Of a stretch of DNA of 33,027 bases, positions 21,316 to 29,567 are shown one piece after another; the first letter of the stretch is position 1; the number at the start of each line of letters is the position of its first letter. The notes below the pieces were generated by a model. It searched no databases and was not told the origin of the DNA. It was given only the letters and a program-made list of their open reading frames with translations. The position numbers were made by a program, and so were the translations under genes. Source of the DNA: an uncultured Collinsella sp. (GTDB lineage Bacteria > Actinomycetota > Coriobacteriia > Coriobacteriales > Coriobacteriaceae); assembly GCA_937989875.1 (NCBI GenBank), contig CALKBO010000004.1, positions 1 to 33,027 of the forward strand, read 5' to 3'.

Positions 21316-21858
21316 TTACTTGTCGTCGTTGAGATTTTGCTTGATGTCGTCCGCGGCGTCGGCGGCGTGATCCATAAGGTTGTTGATGCTGCCGGGCACG
21401 TCGCCGTCGCTATCGATGCGGTAACGCATGCCAAAGAACAGGCCGATCAGCATCAGCCATATCGTGGCGCCCCAGGCAAACAGGGCGATGATGGGGATCA
21501 GGATGGGGATGTTGAGGATGATTGCATCGCGGCGCGTGGCGATAAACTTGGTGTCCAGGCTCAGGCGGAAGAGCTTTTTGAGGTACTCCCACACGCTGTC
21601 CATCTTCTTGGAGAAGTCGGTCTTTTCGCTCGACTTCTCGTAGGCGGCCTGCGCGGCGACCATCTCGGCCGAGGGTTCGTCGACCGGCGCGGACTCGGTG
21701 GCGGCGTGCGCCGACGTGGTCTGGGTCTTGCCTTGCGACTCGAGCCAAATGATGGCGTCCAAAACGTTGCCGTCGGCGGCGTCGAGCGCGGCTTTGGCAT
21801 CGGTGTAGCTCACGTTGCACTTGGTGCGGATGGTTTCAACTTTTTCGAGGTCGTCCAT
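21316..21858 (-). CDS. UBA-like and DUF4342 domain membrane protein
   Basis: The 180-aa protein has an N-terminal UBA/EF-Ts-like helical module (about residues 1-45: LEKVETIRTKCNVSYTDAKAALDAADGNVLDAIIWLES) followed by a Ser/Ala/Glu-rich linker. Then comes a DUF4342-type segment (about 90-150: WEYLKKLFRLSLDTKFIATRRDAIILNIPILIPIIALFAWGATIWLMLIGLFFGM) with two hydrophobic stretches that are likely membrane segments. A short hydrophilic tail follows. The function of DUF4342 proteins is unknown. It is the first gene of an operon with the two-component pair, so it might be sensed or regulated with it. A plausible promoter lies upstream at 21977-22004. Confidence 0.8.
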   Translation of the reverse strand: MDDLEKVETIRTKCNVSYTDAKAALDAADGNVLDAIIWLESQGKTQTTSAHAATESAPVDEPSAEMVAAQAAYEKSSEKTDFSKKMDSVWEYLKKLFRLSLDTKFIATRRDAIILNIPILIPIIALFAWGATIWLMLIGLFFGMRYRIDSDGDVPGSINNLMDHAADAADDIKQNLNDDK

Positions 21859-22216
21859 GACCTGTCCTTTCGTTCGATGGGCGCGACGCCGGGCGATCTG
21901 CCCGGGCGCGAGCGTTGCGTTCGGCGGCCTGCGTTGCGCGGCGCCGCCCCGCCCTTGGTCGAACTCTATAGTGCAGGTTATAGATTAAGCGATTCTTGAG
22001 CCAAGATTAATGTTGGATGAGTTTTTGGGTAGCGGTGGGAAAAGTATTAGACCTCGATAGCGGGGGATGTGGTGCCGGTGCAAAACGGCGTCAAAGGTTG
22101 GTCGAGCAGGCGGTTTCTCCATTGATGTCCGCACAGCATGTGACACTTACCCTGCCGCCCCGCTCTGCCGCGGCGGCATGCGTCTGAACAACGACCCTCT
22201 AAGGAGTTCGATACCG
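21859..22216. other. Intergenic region between divergent DUF4342 and small membrane protein genes
   Basis: It holds a minus-strand promoter candidate (21977-22004) and a GC-rich leader of about 100 bases for the DUF4342 gene with the stem CGCCGGGCGATCTGCCCGGGCG-like palindromic segment near 21887-21908. On the plus side AAGGAG (22201-22206) is the ribosome binding site for the gene at 22217. No other gene or RNA was recognised. Confidence 0.5.
21977..22004 (-). promoter_or_regulatory. Candidate promoter of the DUF4342-response regulator-kinase operon
   Basis: On the minus strand TTGGCT (22004-21999) and TATAAC (21982-21977) are separated by 16 bases. Transcription would start near 21970, giving a GC-rich leader of about 110 bases. 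Confidence 0.45.
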
Positions 22217-22516
22217 ATGAGTGACAACGCAAAGCATCTCGCAAAGAAGTGCGTAAAGGACGCGGGGCCGTGCCTCGCGCTGTGCCTTGCCGGCGCAGCG
22301 GTCGCGCTGCTGGCTGTTCTGGGGCCGTTCGACGTGCTCCGAAGTGCCAGCTTTCTGCATGTTTGCATGGCTCTTGCCGGCGCCACGATGACCGGCGGCG
22401 TGCTCGATCTGATCTTTTGGGTGTTTGACCCGTTTGGATGGAAGAGCGAGGGGTGGGTCCCAAAGGATGGAAGGGCTGGAACGGTTGACTTAGTGATCGT
22501 GCAGAATGTGGGCTAG
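22217..22516 (+). CDS. Small membrane protein of unknown function
   Basis: The 99-aa product has two hydrophobic stretches: about 18-38 (CLALCLAGAAVALLAVLGPF) and about 47-70 (FLHVCMALAGATMTGGVLDLIFWVF). They are followed by a hydrophilic tail (WKSEGWVPKDGRAGTVDLVIVQNVG), so a two-helix membrane protein is likely. I do not recognise a family. I chose ATG 22217, behind AAGGAG at 10 bases. The stop is 25 bases before the start of the metallophosphoesterase gene, so they may be cotranscribed. Confidence 0.6.
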   Translation: MSDNAKHLAKKCVKDAGPCLALCLAGAAVALLAVLGPFDVLRSASFLHVCMALAGATMTGGVLDLIFWVFDPFGWKSEGWVPKDGRAGTVDLVIVQNVG

Positions 22517-22541
22517 CGACTTACAGGGAAGTGGTGATCCG

Positions 22542-23267
22542 ATGACGGTCTATGTGACGGGCGATATTCACGGCGGCGTCGACATGCAAAAGCTTCGCGA
22601 CTGGGATCTTGGGGATGGTCTGACAAGTGACGACTATCTCATCATCGCGGGCGACTTTGGCTTTCCGTGGGATTTCTCTGCCGAGGAATGTGCCGACATC
22701 GCCTGGCTGGAGTCGCGCCCCTATACCGTGCTGTTTGTCGACGGCAACCACGAGCGTTTCGATCACTGGTCGGAGCGCCCCATGGAGCTGTGGCACGGCG
22801 GCCTGACGCAGCGTCTGTCGGACACCTCGCCCATCCGACGCCTGACGCGCGGTGAGGTTTTTGAGCTCGACGGCTCAACGATCTTTACCATGGGCGGCGC
22901 CACGAGCGTGGATAAGGAATACCGCATTCCGTATTCCAGCTGGTGGCCGCAGGAGCTGCCGGACGAGCGCAACTTTGAGGAGGCGCGGGCAAAGCTCGAC
23001 AGCGTGGGTTGGAAGGTCGACTATGCGATCACCCATACCTGCTCCACGCGCATGCTTTCGCCCACGCTTTACCCGGCACCTGGCTGGAATTATCCCGATG
23101 TCGATCGACTCACCACGTTTTTCGACGAGCTGGAGGACCACCTGGACTACAAGCGCTGGTACTACGGGCATTTTCATCGTGACGCCAACCCAGCCGAGTG
23201 CCACACCGTGCTCTACGACTGTATTGTCCGCCTGGGCGACGAACTCCAGCCCTGGGATGTCGCGTAG
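22542..23267 (+). CDS. Calcineurin-like metallophosphoesterase
   Basis: The 241-aa protein has the metallophosphoesterase motifs TGDIHGG (residues 6-12), IIAGDFGFPWDFS, LFVDGNHERFDHW, AITHTCST and YYGHFHRD, so all metal ligands of the superfamily are present. The WLESRPYTVLFVDGNHE arrangement resembles cytosolic diadenosine/protein phosphatase-like enzymes often found as accessory genes in gut bacteria; the substrate cannot be assigned. I chose ATG 22542, with GGGAAGTGG upstream. An in-frame start at 22506 would overlap the preceding gene. It converges on gluQ, with only 15 bases between the two stops and no obvious hairpin. Confidence 0.88.
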   Translation: MTVYVTGDIHGGVDMQKLRDWDLGDGLTSDDYLIIAGDFGFPWDFSAEECADIAWLESRPYTVLFVDGNHERFDHWSERPMELWHGGLTQRLSDTSPIRRLTRGEVFELDGSTIFTMGGATSVDKEYRIPYSSWWPQELPDERNFEEARAKLDSVGWKVDYAITHTCSTRMLSPTLYPAPGWNYPDVDRLTTFFDELEDHLDYKRWYYGHFHRDANPAECHTVLYDCIVRLGDELQPWDVA

Positions 23268-23282
23268 GGGCGGGGTGGCTGG

Positions 23283-24284
23283 CTACTCGACCGTTACAGT
23301 GATGTTTTCCCGATGCGTGCGGATAACATCCCAGCTAAAGTGCTCGACCAGCTGCTCGGCAGAGCGCGGTGTGGCGTCCGGCGCGATGCCTGTTTGCCCG
23401 GCGAGCCAGCCCAGTAGTGCCTCGGGCGCGCCAAAGCGGGTGCGGAGCTCGCCCAGGTCCAGGTCGCGGTCGCGCTTGGAAAGGCGGCGGCCATCCGGCG
23501 ACATGAGCAGCGGAATGTGCGCGTAGTGCGGCGTGGGAAGTTCCAGCAAATGCTGCAGGTAGATTTGGCGCGGCGTGGAGCCCAGCAGATCGCATCCGCG
23601 CACGACCTCGGTGACGCCCATGGCAGCGTCGTCGACCACCACGGCTAGCTGGTAGGCAAAAACGCCGTCGCTGCGGCGCACCAAAAAGTCGCCGCATTCG
23701 GTGGCGAGTGCTTCGCATTGGGCTCCATACGTGCGGTCCACGAATTCGATCACATCGTTTGCGAGGTCGTCGACGGCGGGTACGCGCAGGCGCGTGGCCG
23801 GAGCGCGCAGGGCGCTGCGGCGGGCAACCTCCTCGGCAGAAAGGTCTCGGCAGGCGGCGCGGTAGATGGGCGTGCCGTCGCTCGCGTGCGGCGCGCTCGC
23901 GGCGTGGAGTTCGGCACGCGTGCAAAAACAGGGATAGGTGAGGCCGGCGTCTTGCAGCTGACGCAGGGCGTCCTCGTACAGATCCAGGCGATCGTGCTGG
24001 TAGTAGGGGCCTTCGTCCCACTCCAGTCCCAGCCAGGCCAGGTCGTCAATCAATTGAGTGGCAAGTTCCGGGCGCTTGCAGCGATCGTCCAGGTCCTCGA
24101 TGCGCAGCACGATGCTGCCGCCTTGGCTGCGGGCCGAAAGCCACGAGCACAGGCAGCTGAACACGTTGCCCAAGTGCATGCGGCCCGAGGGCGACGGGGC
24201 AAAGCGGCCCACGACGGGGGTGGGCGCTGCCGTTGCTGGTGCGTCCGCGGCGTGTGTTGCTATGTTGCGTGCGTTGATATCCAT
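23283..24284 (-). CDS. gluQ: Glutamyl-Q tRNA(Asp) synthetase
   Basis: GluQRS is a truncated glutamyl-tRNA synthetase that attaches glutamate to queuosine at position 34 of tRNA-Asp, without an anticodon-binding domain. The 333-aa protein shows the HIGH-like motif GRFAPSPSGRMHLGNVFSC, VLRIEDLDDRCKRPE, the zinc-type cysteines in YPCFCTRAELHAA and YRAACRD, FAYQLAVVVDDAAMGVTEVVRGCDLL, and the KMSKS-equivalent SPDGRRLSKRDRD. Its length is slightly above typical because of an N-terminal Ala/Thr-rich stretch (residues 3-22). I chose ATG 24284; no ribosome binding site is obvious, and the upstream frame is not protein-like. The presence of gluQ implies that queuosine is made or salvaged. A strong GC-rich hairpin lies about 140 bases upstream. 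Confidence 0.93.
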   Translation of the reverse strand: MDINARNIATHAADAPATAAPTPVVGRFAPSPSGRMHLGNVFSCLCSWLSARSQGGSIVLRIEDLDDRCKRPELATQLIDDLAWLGLEWDEGPYYQHDRLDLYEDALRQLQDAGLTYPCFCTRAELHAASAPHASDGTPIYRAACRDLSAEEVARRSALRAPATRLRVPAVDDLANDVIEFVDRTYGAQCEALATECGDFLVRRSDGVFAYQLAVVVDDAAMGVTEVVRGCDLLGSTPRQIYLQHLLELPTPHYAHIPLLMSPDGRRLSKRDRDLDLGELRTRFGAPEALLGWLAGQTGIAPDATPRSAEQLVEHFSWDVIRTHRENITVTVE

Positions 24285-24420
24285 GCGGACGAGTATAGCG
24301 CGGGGCTTGGCAGGGAAGGCGTTGCTGCGCTCACAAGTTGGCGGCGGTACGCATTGCGCACGGTGGGTTTGCGGCTCAAGGTCTCGATCGCTGCGTACCG
24401 ACTTAGCCTCACAAACGACA

Positions 24421-24456
24421 GAAACCCCGGCAGCTCTTCGCAACTGCCGGGGTTTC
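24421..24456. terminator. Strong GC hairpin, terminator-like, orientation uncertain
   Basis: GAAACCCCGGCAG (24421-24433) pairs perfectly with CTGCCGGGGTTTC (24444-24456) around a 10-base loop. The T run is short (three Ts) and no gene ends nearby, so it may be a terminator remnant or repeat. Confidence 0.45.
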
Positions 24457-24632
24457 CGCGGAAAAGGGGGACATGATCCTCGAGCGAACGGCAAAGGGGC
24501 AAACCGTTTTCGCTCAACTGCTTTATGCCCCTCGGCTGGCGGCTCAATCAGCGCGTGCCGCGCCCACACAAAGCCGCTACACCTGTGACGGAGCTGTGAA
24601 GTGGTATCTATTGCCGGGGCGGGCTATGCCAA

Positions 24633-24678
24633 GGGTGTCCCTAATGACTAGTCATTTAAGAACGTCCCCAATGACTAG
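24633..24678 (+). repeat. Dispersed palindromic repeat, family A copy 2
   Basis: It reads GGGTGTCCCTAATGACTAG, then TCATTTAAGAACGTCCCC and AATGACTAG, matching the copies at 10466-10512 and 26824-26870. The inner ATGACTAGTCAT is a perfect palindrome. Confidence 0.8.
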
Positions 24679-24799
24679 CTGCCGGGGTGCTGGTGTGACT
24701 TTCATCCCGTTTGGCGCTCCGGTCGCCTAGATGTTCGCCATGCGTACCCGCAAACGTGGGACAATGGCGCTGTTGGTTTTACAGACAAAGGATGTGCCT

Positions 24800-26746
24800 A
24801 TGAACACCCTCGCCGCCAAAGTCAGCCGGCAGCGCCACCTGTTTGCGCGATTCGCTTCCGTCTGCGTGCTCGTCACGCTTGCGTTGTTGCTGCTGCCTGT
24901 CGCCGCGCACGCCGACGGCTACTCCATGACGCAGACCTATATCAGTGCCACGGTCGAGGCCGATGGATCGCTGACCGTTGTCGAGGGACGCCAGTTTGAT
25001 TTCGACGACGACATCAACGGCGTGTTTTGGGAGATCAATACGGGCTCCAACCAGCAGGGCGGCACGGCGGGCGTCGACGTGCTGAGTGTCGAGGAAGAGG
25101 ACACCGCGTTTAACAAAGTCGATAGCGCGAACAAGGGCGACTCTGGCGTCTACACGGTCGAGCAGACCGGTGACGGCGTAAGGATTAAGGTGTTCAGCCC
25201 CCACGAGAGCGGCGACAGCGCGATCTATTACGTGAGCTACACCATGACCGGTGCGGTCATGAACTGGGCCGATACCGCCGAGCTCTACTGGAAGTTTGTG
25301 GGCGACAGCTGGTCCGCGGACTCCGATGACGTTGAGATGGAAGTGTACTTCGCAAATGCCGCTGCCGGGACGGCGGCCGTCAAGGGCGATAACTTCCGCG
25401 CATGGGGCCACGGCCCGCTGACGGGCGATGTATCGCTCGATGCGGACGAACCCATGGTCACCTATACCATTCCCTGCGTGCATCAGGGCGAATTCGCCGA
25501 GGCACGCATCGCCTTCCCTAGCGACTGGGTGCCGCAGCTTGCCGCTTCGGGCGAAGAGCGCATGTCAACGATCCTGAGCGAAGAGAAGGAATGGGCCGAC
25601 GAAGCTAACGCCCGCCGTGAGCACGCGCGTGCGATTGCCAGCGCGATTGCCGTGGTGTGTGTTGTTGTGGCGGTTGCCTATACCGGTGTGATCGTGATGC
25701 TCAAGCTGCGCAGGCCCAAGCCCAAGCCGCTCTTCCAGGACGAGTACTTCCGCGATGTACCCTCCGCCGACCATCCCGCGGTGCTTGCAGCTCTTATGAG
25801 CTGGAACGACGTGCCCGATCAGGCATATATCGCCACACTGATGAAGCTGACCGACGACCGCGTGATCAAGCTGGAAGAAGCGACCGAGACCAAGAAGAAG
25901 GGTCTGCTCCGTCGCGAAAAAGAGGAGCAGACGTATCGCATCACAGTGACCGACGAGGCCTGGAAGGCTGCCAAGAAGGACGGCATCGATCGCGATGTGC
26001 TCAAGGTCTTCTTCGCCGGCGTTAAGCCCGATAAGGACGGAGTCCGTTCGCGCACGTTTAGCGAGCTGGAGGAGTACGCTAGCGAGCGCACCACATCTGT
26101 TGGCGACAAGCTCGAGGACTATCAGAGCACAGTTAAGGCCAAGCTGGAGGCGCGCGAGCTTATTGCATCGGATGGCACTATCGCGATGGTGGCCGGCCTG
26201 GTTCTTGGCATCATCATTGTCTTTGGCATTTTGGGCTCTCTGTTCTATACCGACTTTGCGGACGCCAACGTCGGTGCCGCTATGATCTCGATCCCCGTCA
26301 CGATTGTGGGCTTTGTCCTGAGCTGCACCTTCCGCCGTTACACGCCGGAGGGCGCCGAGGTGGCGGCTCGCTGCAAGGCGCTCAAGCATTGGCTCGAGGA
26401 CTTTACGCGCCTGAAGGAGGCCATCCCCAGCGACCTGATCTTGTGGAACAAACTGCTGGTGATGGGCGTTGCCCTGGGCGTTTCGAAAGAAGTGCTGCGA
26501 CAGCTGGCCGAGGCCGTGCCTGCGGACCTGCGCAACAGCGACGATTTCTACGACAACTACCCCTGCTACTGGTGGTATTACCATCACTACGGCAACGAGT
26601 CTCCGCTCGATTCGTTTAACGATGTGTATCACGAGACCATCCGCGAGCTGGCTTCGAGTTCCGATAGCTCGAGCGGCGGTAGCGGCGGCGGCTTTTCCGG
26701 TGGCGGCGGTGGCGGCGTCGGCGGAGGCGGCGGCGGAACGTTCTAA
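24800..26746 (+). CDS. DUF2207-family secreted/membrane protein with Gly-rich C-terminus
   Basis: The 648-aa protein matches the DUF2207 architecture. It has a signal peptide (residues 1 to about 39: basic start, LFARFASVCVLVTLALLLLP, then VAAHA before DG). An extracytoplasmic beta-rich domain (about 40-265) includes DGSLTVVEGRQFDFDDDINGVFWEI, and a membrane segment follows (about 278-302, AIASAIAVVCVVVAVAYTG). The cytoplasmic region contains PSADHPAVLAALMSWNDVPDQAYIATLMKLTDDRVI and further hydrophobic stretches near 464-515. The last 30 or so residues are Ser and Gly runs (GGGFSGGGGGGVGGG), a common DUF2207 ending. The function is unknown. I chose ATG 24800 behind AAAGGA. A signal-peptide start supports this over the upstream in-frame ATG at 24731. 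Confidence 0.88.
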   Translation: MNTLAAKVSRQRHLFARFASVCVLVTLALLLLPVAAHADGYSMTQTYISATVEADGSLTVVEGRQFDFDDDINGVFWEINTGSNQQGGTAGVDVLSVEEEDTAFNKVDSANKGDSGVYTVEQTGDGVRIKVFSPHESGDSAIYYVSYTMTGAVMNWADTAELYWKFVGDSWSADSDDVEMEVYFANAAAGTAAVKGDNFRAWGHGPLTGDVSLDADEPMVTYTIPCVHQGEFAEARIAFPSDWVPQLAASGEERMSTILSEEKEWADEANARREHARAIASAIAVVCVVVAVAYTGVIVMLKLRRPKPKPLFQDEYFRDVPSADHPAVLAALMSWNDVPDQAYIATLMKLTDDRVIKLEEATETKKKGLLRREKEEQTYRITVTDEAWKAAKKDGIDRDVLKVFFAGVKPDKDGVRSRTFSELEEYASERTTSVGDKLEDYQSTVKAKLEARELIASDGTIAMVAGLVLGIIIVFGILGSLFYTDFADANVGAAMISIPVTIVGFVLSCTFRRYTPEGAEVAARCKALKHWLEDFTRLKEAIPSDLILWNKLLVMGVALGVSKEVLRQLAEAVPADLRNSDDFYDNYPCYWWYYHHYGNESPLDSFNDVYHETIRELASSSDSSSGGSGGGFSGGGGGGVGGGGGGTF

Positions 26747-26760
26747 CGGTCGTAAATTAT

Positions 26761-26807
26761 GGGATGGGCTTTTCTCGACAGCCGTCGGGGAAAGCCCATC
26801 CCCTTTT
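26761..26807 (+). terminator. Rho-independent terminator after the DUF2207 gene
   Basis: GGGATGGGCTTT and AAAGCCCATCCC pair perfectly around an 18-base loop and are followed by CTTTTT. Confidence 0.9.
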
Positions 26808-26823
26808 TACGCGCTACCTACGA

Positions 26824-26870
26824 AGACTGTCCCCAGCGACTAATCATTTAAGAACGTCCCCAACGACTAG
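26824..26870 (+). repeat. Dispersed palindromic repeat, family A copy 3
   Basis: It reads AGACTGTCCCCAGCGACTAA, then TCATTTAAGAACGTCCCC and AACGACTAG, about 85-90 percent identical to the other two copies. Immediately after it (26903-26933) CCGGCA and TGCCGG flank a spacer carrying AACGTCCCTAA, which shares the same core. Confidence 0.8.
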
Positions 26871-26935
26871 GTGCGGTTGCTGCCAAGGAGTGTCCCGGGG
26901 TGCCGGCACAAAAGGAACGTCCCTAACTGCCGGGT

Positions 26936-27577
26936 TTAGGCTGTTAGATCGAGTTCGTAGAGGAAGCTTTCGCGCGGCATGTCGTGACGGCGCTCTTCGC
27001 GGTTGGCGCGGTGCGTGGCCGTGCGCTTAAAGCCGTGCAGCTCGTAGAACTTCCACGAGCAGTTGGAGTCGGTGTACAGGTGCGCCCTCGTCGCTCCAAG
27101 CGAGGACAGGTGCGAGACGGCGGCATCGAGCAGAACCGTGCCAACGCCCAGGCCATGGACATCGCGATCCACGGCAAGCAGCGTGACCTCGTTGTCGTGC
27201 GGCAACGGGCTGCTCTCGAGCAGGCGGTTGTTGGTTCGGATGGTTGCGCGCACAAACGAGAGATACTCGGCGCACGCATCGGGCTCTAGCTCACGCATCT
27301 GCGATAGCAGCGCGCGTTCGGTATCCATCCAATGCTCGTTGATAGTGGCGCCGGAGCTCTGTCCCGCACGCGCGAGCGAAATGCCACGCGCCTGACCGTC
27401 GATTACGGCAACCTGTGAAAACGTCGACGACGAAAGGCAATAGGCGAGGTCGCATGCGGCTTCAAGGCGGTTGTACTCATCGTTATCCGAATTGTTATGC
27501 CAAAGTTGCTGCAGAATCAGCGCGATGGCGTCGAAGTCTTCGGTATCAAACGGTCGGTAAAGAACCCGCGAGACCAT
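26936..27577 (-). CDS. GNAT-family N-acetyltransferase
   Basis: The 213-aa protein has the GNAT fold. Its acetyl-CoA-binding motif A is LLAVDRDVHGLGVGTVLLDAAVSHL (about residues 131-155) and the C-terminal motif B is LYTDSNCSWKFYELHGFKRT. The N-terminal half (YRPFDTEDFDAIALILQQLW) is the variable substrate side. The substrate cannot be predicted from sequence. The ATG at 27577 is preceded on the minus strand by AAAGAGGCACC. It converges on the DUF2207 gene and diverges from purH, with 277 bases between the two starts. Confidence 0.88.
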   Translation of the reverse strand: MVSRVLYRPFDTEDFDAIALILQQLWHNNSDNDEYNRLEAACDLAYCLSSSTFSQVAVIDGQARGISLARAGQSSGATINEHWMDTERALLSQMRELEPDACAEYLSFVRATIRTNNRLLESSPLPHDNEVTLLAVDRDVHGLGVGTVLLDAAVSHLSSLGATRAHLYTDSNCSWKFYELHGFKRTATHRANREERRHDMPRESFLYELDLTA

Positions 27578-27854
27578 GGTGCCTCTTTCTTTTGCGGATG
27601 CATATCGAGCACAGTTCTACCACGCCATTGGCATCAAATTATGGTGCCCCTGTGTTCCATGAACTCACCGTGCCCGGTGCCGTGCCCATCCCCTCCGCGT
27701 GCAAACTTTTTCTGCACATGCGCCCGTTGCGGGGTGCATCGATGCGCTCGATGCGCTACATTAAATCAGTATTTTCAATGCCGCTGCGCGAGCGCTGCAG
27801 ATCGACGTATCACCGACTCACAGAGCACGGCGGCGTACCAGACAGGAGGACTGC

Positions 27855-29462
27855 ATGGGATCTGATGTGAAGATCGCACGCGCGTTGATCTCGGTTACCG
27901 ATAAGACGGGCGTCGTCGATTTCGCACGGACGCTGGTTGACGACTTTGGCGTCGAGATCATCTCTACGGGCGGCACGGCTCGTGCCATCGAGGACGCGGG
28001 CGTTCCCGTAACCCCCATCGAGGAGTTCACGGGCTATCCCGAGATGATGGACGGCCGCGTTAAGACCCTGCACCCCAAGGTTCATGGCGCGCTGCTGGCC
28101 CGCCGCGATTCCGAGCAGCACATGCAGGAGGCGGCTCAGCACGGCATTAAGCTGATCGACCTGGTCGTCGTCAACCTGTACGAGTTCGAGAAGACCGTCG
28201 CCAACCCCGAGGTCACCTTCGCGGACGCCATCGAGCACATCGACATCGGTGGCCCCTCCATGCTGCGCTCTGCCGCCAAGAACGCCACGAGCGTTACCGT
28301 CATTTCCGATCCGGCCGACTATGATGCCGTCCTGGCCGAGATGCACGAGACCGGTGGCTGCACCACGCTTTCCACCCGTCGTCGCCTGCAGGTGAAGGTC
28401 TACCAGACCACCGCCGCCTACGACACGGCCATCTCCCGCTGGCTCGCCGCCCAGGCAAGCGACGTGGCGGACACCTCTGCCAAGCTCGAGATTTCGCTGG
28501 AGAAGGTCGACGACCTGCGCTATGGCGAGAACCCGCAGCAGAAAGCCACAGTCTATCGCTTTGCCGAGGGCTGCGAGAACACCGCGAGCTCGCAGTTCCC
28601 GCTCGTGGGCTCCAAGCAGATCCAGGGCAAGCCGCTCAGCTACAACAACTATCTGGATGCCGACGCCGCCTGGAACCTGGTCCGCGAGTTCGACGAGCCG
28701 GCCTGCGTAATCCTCAAGCACCAGAACCCCTGCGGTTCCGCCGTTGCCGAGGACATCACGGCTGCCTACGACCGCGCCTTCGCCTGCGATCCCAAGAGCG
28801 CCTTCGGCGGCATCATCGCCTGCAACCGCGAGGTTCCCTTTGATCTGGTTGAGCACTTTGCCGATCAGAACAAGCAGTTCGTCGAGGTCATCATCGCCCC
28901 GAGCTACACCGCCGAGGCGCTCGAGCGCATGGCCAAGCGCCCCAACCTGCGCGTGTTGGCGACCGGCGGCGTGGACCACGGCGCTCAGGTGGAGCTGCGC
29001 TCCGTCGACGGCGGCATGCTGGTGCAGGAGGTCGACCACGTGACCGAGGATCCCGCGACCTTTACGTTCCCCACCGACCGCAAGCCCACCGACGCCGAGA
29101 TGGCCGAGCTCGAGTTTGCCTGGAAGGTCTGCAAGGGCGTTAAGTCCAACGCCATCCTGGTCTCCAAGGGTAAGGCCGGCATTGGCATGGGCCCGGGTCA
29201 GCCTAACCGCGTTGACTCTGCGCTACTTGCCTGCGAGCGCGCCGAGGACTTCTGCGAGCGCGAGGGCGTGGAGAAGGGCGGCTTTGCCTGTGCAAGCGAC
29301 GCGTTCTTCCCGTTCCGCGACAATGTTGACGTGCTCGCCGCGCACGGTGTGACCTGCATCATCCAGCCCGGCGGCTCCAAGCGCGACGACGAGAGCATCC
29401 AGGCCTGCAATGAGCACAATATTGCTATGGTGTTTACGGGCGCTCGCCACTTCCGCCACTAA
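27855..29462 (+). CDS. purH: PurH, AICAR formyltransferase and IMP cyclohydrolase
   Basis: PurH carries out the last two steps of purine synthesis: formylation of AICAR with 10-formyl-tetrahydrofolate, then ring closure to IMP. The 535-aa protein has an N-terminal MGS-like cyclohydrolase domain (about 1-190: RALISVTDKTGVVDFA, ISTGGTARAI, VKTLHPKVHGALLARR, DLVVVNLYEFEKTV, IDIGGPSMLRSAAKN) and a C-terminal AICARFT domain with LRYGENPQQKA, YNNYLDADAAWNLV, the catalytic-site ILKHQNPCGSAV, DPKSAFGGIIACNREV and SDAFFPFRDNVDVLAAHGV. AGGAGG precedes the ATG. AICAR also comes from the his cluster. The 277-base upstream region shows no riboswitch fold that I could recognise. A terminator follows. Confidence 0.98.
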   Translation: MGSDVKIARALISVTDKTGVVDFARTLVDDFGVEIISTGGTARAIEDAGVPVTPIEEFTGYPEMMDGRVKTLHPKVHGALLARRDSEQHMQEAAQHGIKLIDLVVVNLYEFEKTVANPEVTFADAIEHIDIGGPSMLRSAAKNATSVTVISDPADYDAVLAEMHETGGCTTLSTRRRLQVKVYQTTAAYDTAISRWLAAQASDVADTSAKLEISLEKVDDLRYGENPQQKATVYRFAEGCENTASSQFPLVGSKQIQGKPLSYNNYLDADAAWNLVREFDEPACVILKHQNPCGSAVAEDITAAYDRAFACDPKSAFGGIIACNREVPFDLVEHFADQNKQFVEVIIAPSYTAEALERMAKRPNLRVLATGGVDHGAQVELRSVDGGMLVQEVDHVTEDPATFTFPTDRKPTDAEMAELEFAWKVCKGVKSNAILVSKGKAGIGMGPGQPNRVDSALLACERAEDFCEREGVEKGGFACASDAFFPFRDNVDVLAAHGVTCIIQPGGSKRDDESIQACNEHNIAMVFTGARHFRH

Positions 29463-29491
29463 GTTCCGCTTTGGGACAAAATAATCTCCGC

Positions 29492-29527
29492 AAAAGACGG
29501 CTGCTCCGTTTGGAGGGCCGTCTTTTT
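29492..29527 (+). terminator. Rho-independent terminator after purH
   Basis: AAAAGACGGC pairs with GCCGTCTTTT, with an inner CTCC/GGAG, and is followed by more Ts. Confidence 0.9.
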
Positions 29528-29567
29528 GGTATAAGAGGACGGAATGACTAACACGAAAGGTATGACC

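Larger units (their letters stand above)
24285..24799. other. Intergenic region with hairpin and repeats between gluQ and the DUF2207 gene
   Basis: This 515-base stretch has no credible gene. It contains a 13-bp perfect hairpin (24421-24456), a family A repeat (24633-24678) and AAAGGA (24787-24792) as the ribosome binding site for the next gene. GACAAT at 24770-24775 is a weak -10 candidate. Confidence 0.55.

Noticed and set aside
23718..24476. Open frame on the plus strand, antisense to gluQ
   Set aside because: It lies opposite conserved GluQRS motifs, has no ribosome binding site and is rich in Arg and Ala.
10466..26870. CRISPR array, suggested by recurring palindromic repeats
   Set aside because: Copies are kilobases apart between unrelated genes, with no regular spacers and no cas genes.
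27578..27854. Purine riboswitch upstream of purH
   Set aside because: I could not find the three-way junction core or conserved loop bases, and the 277-base gap shows only scattered GC-rich segments.
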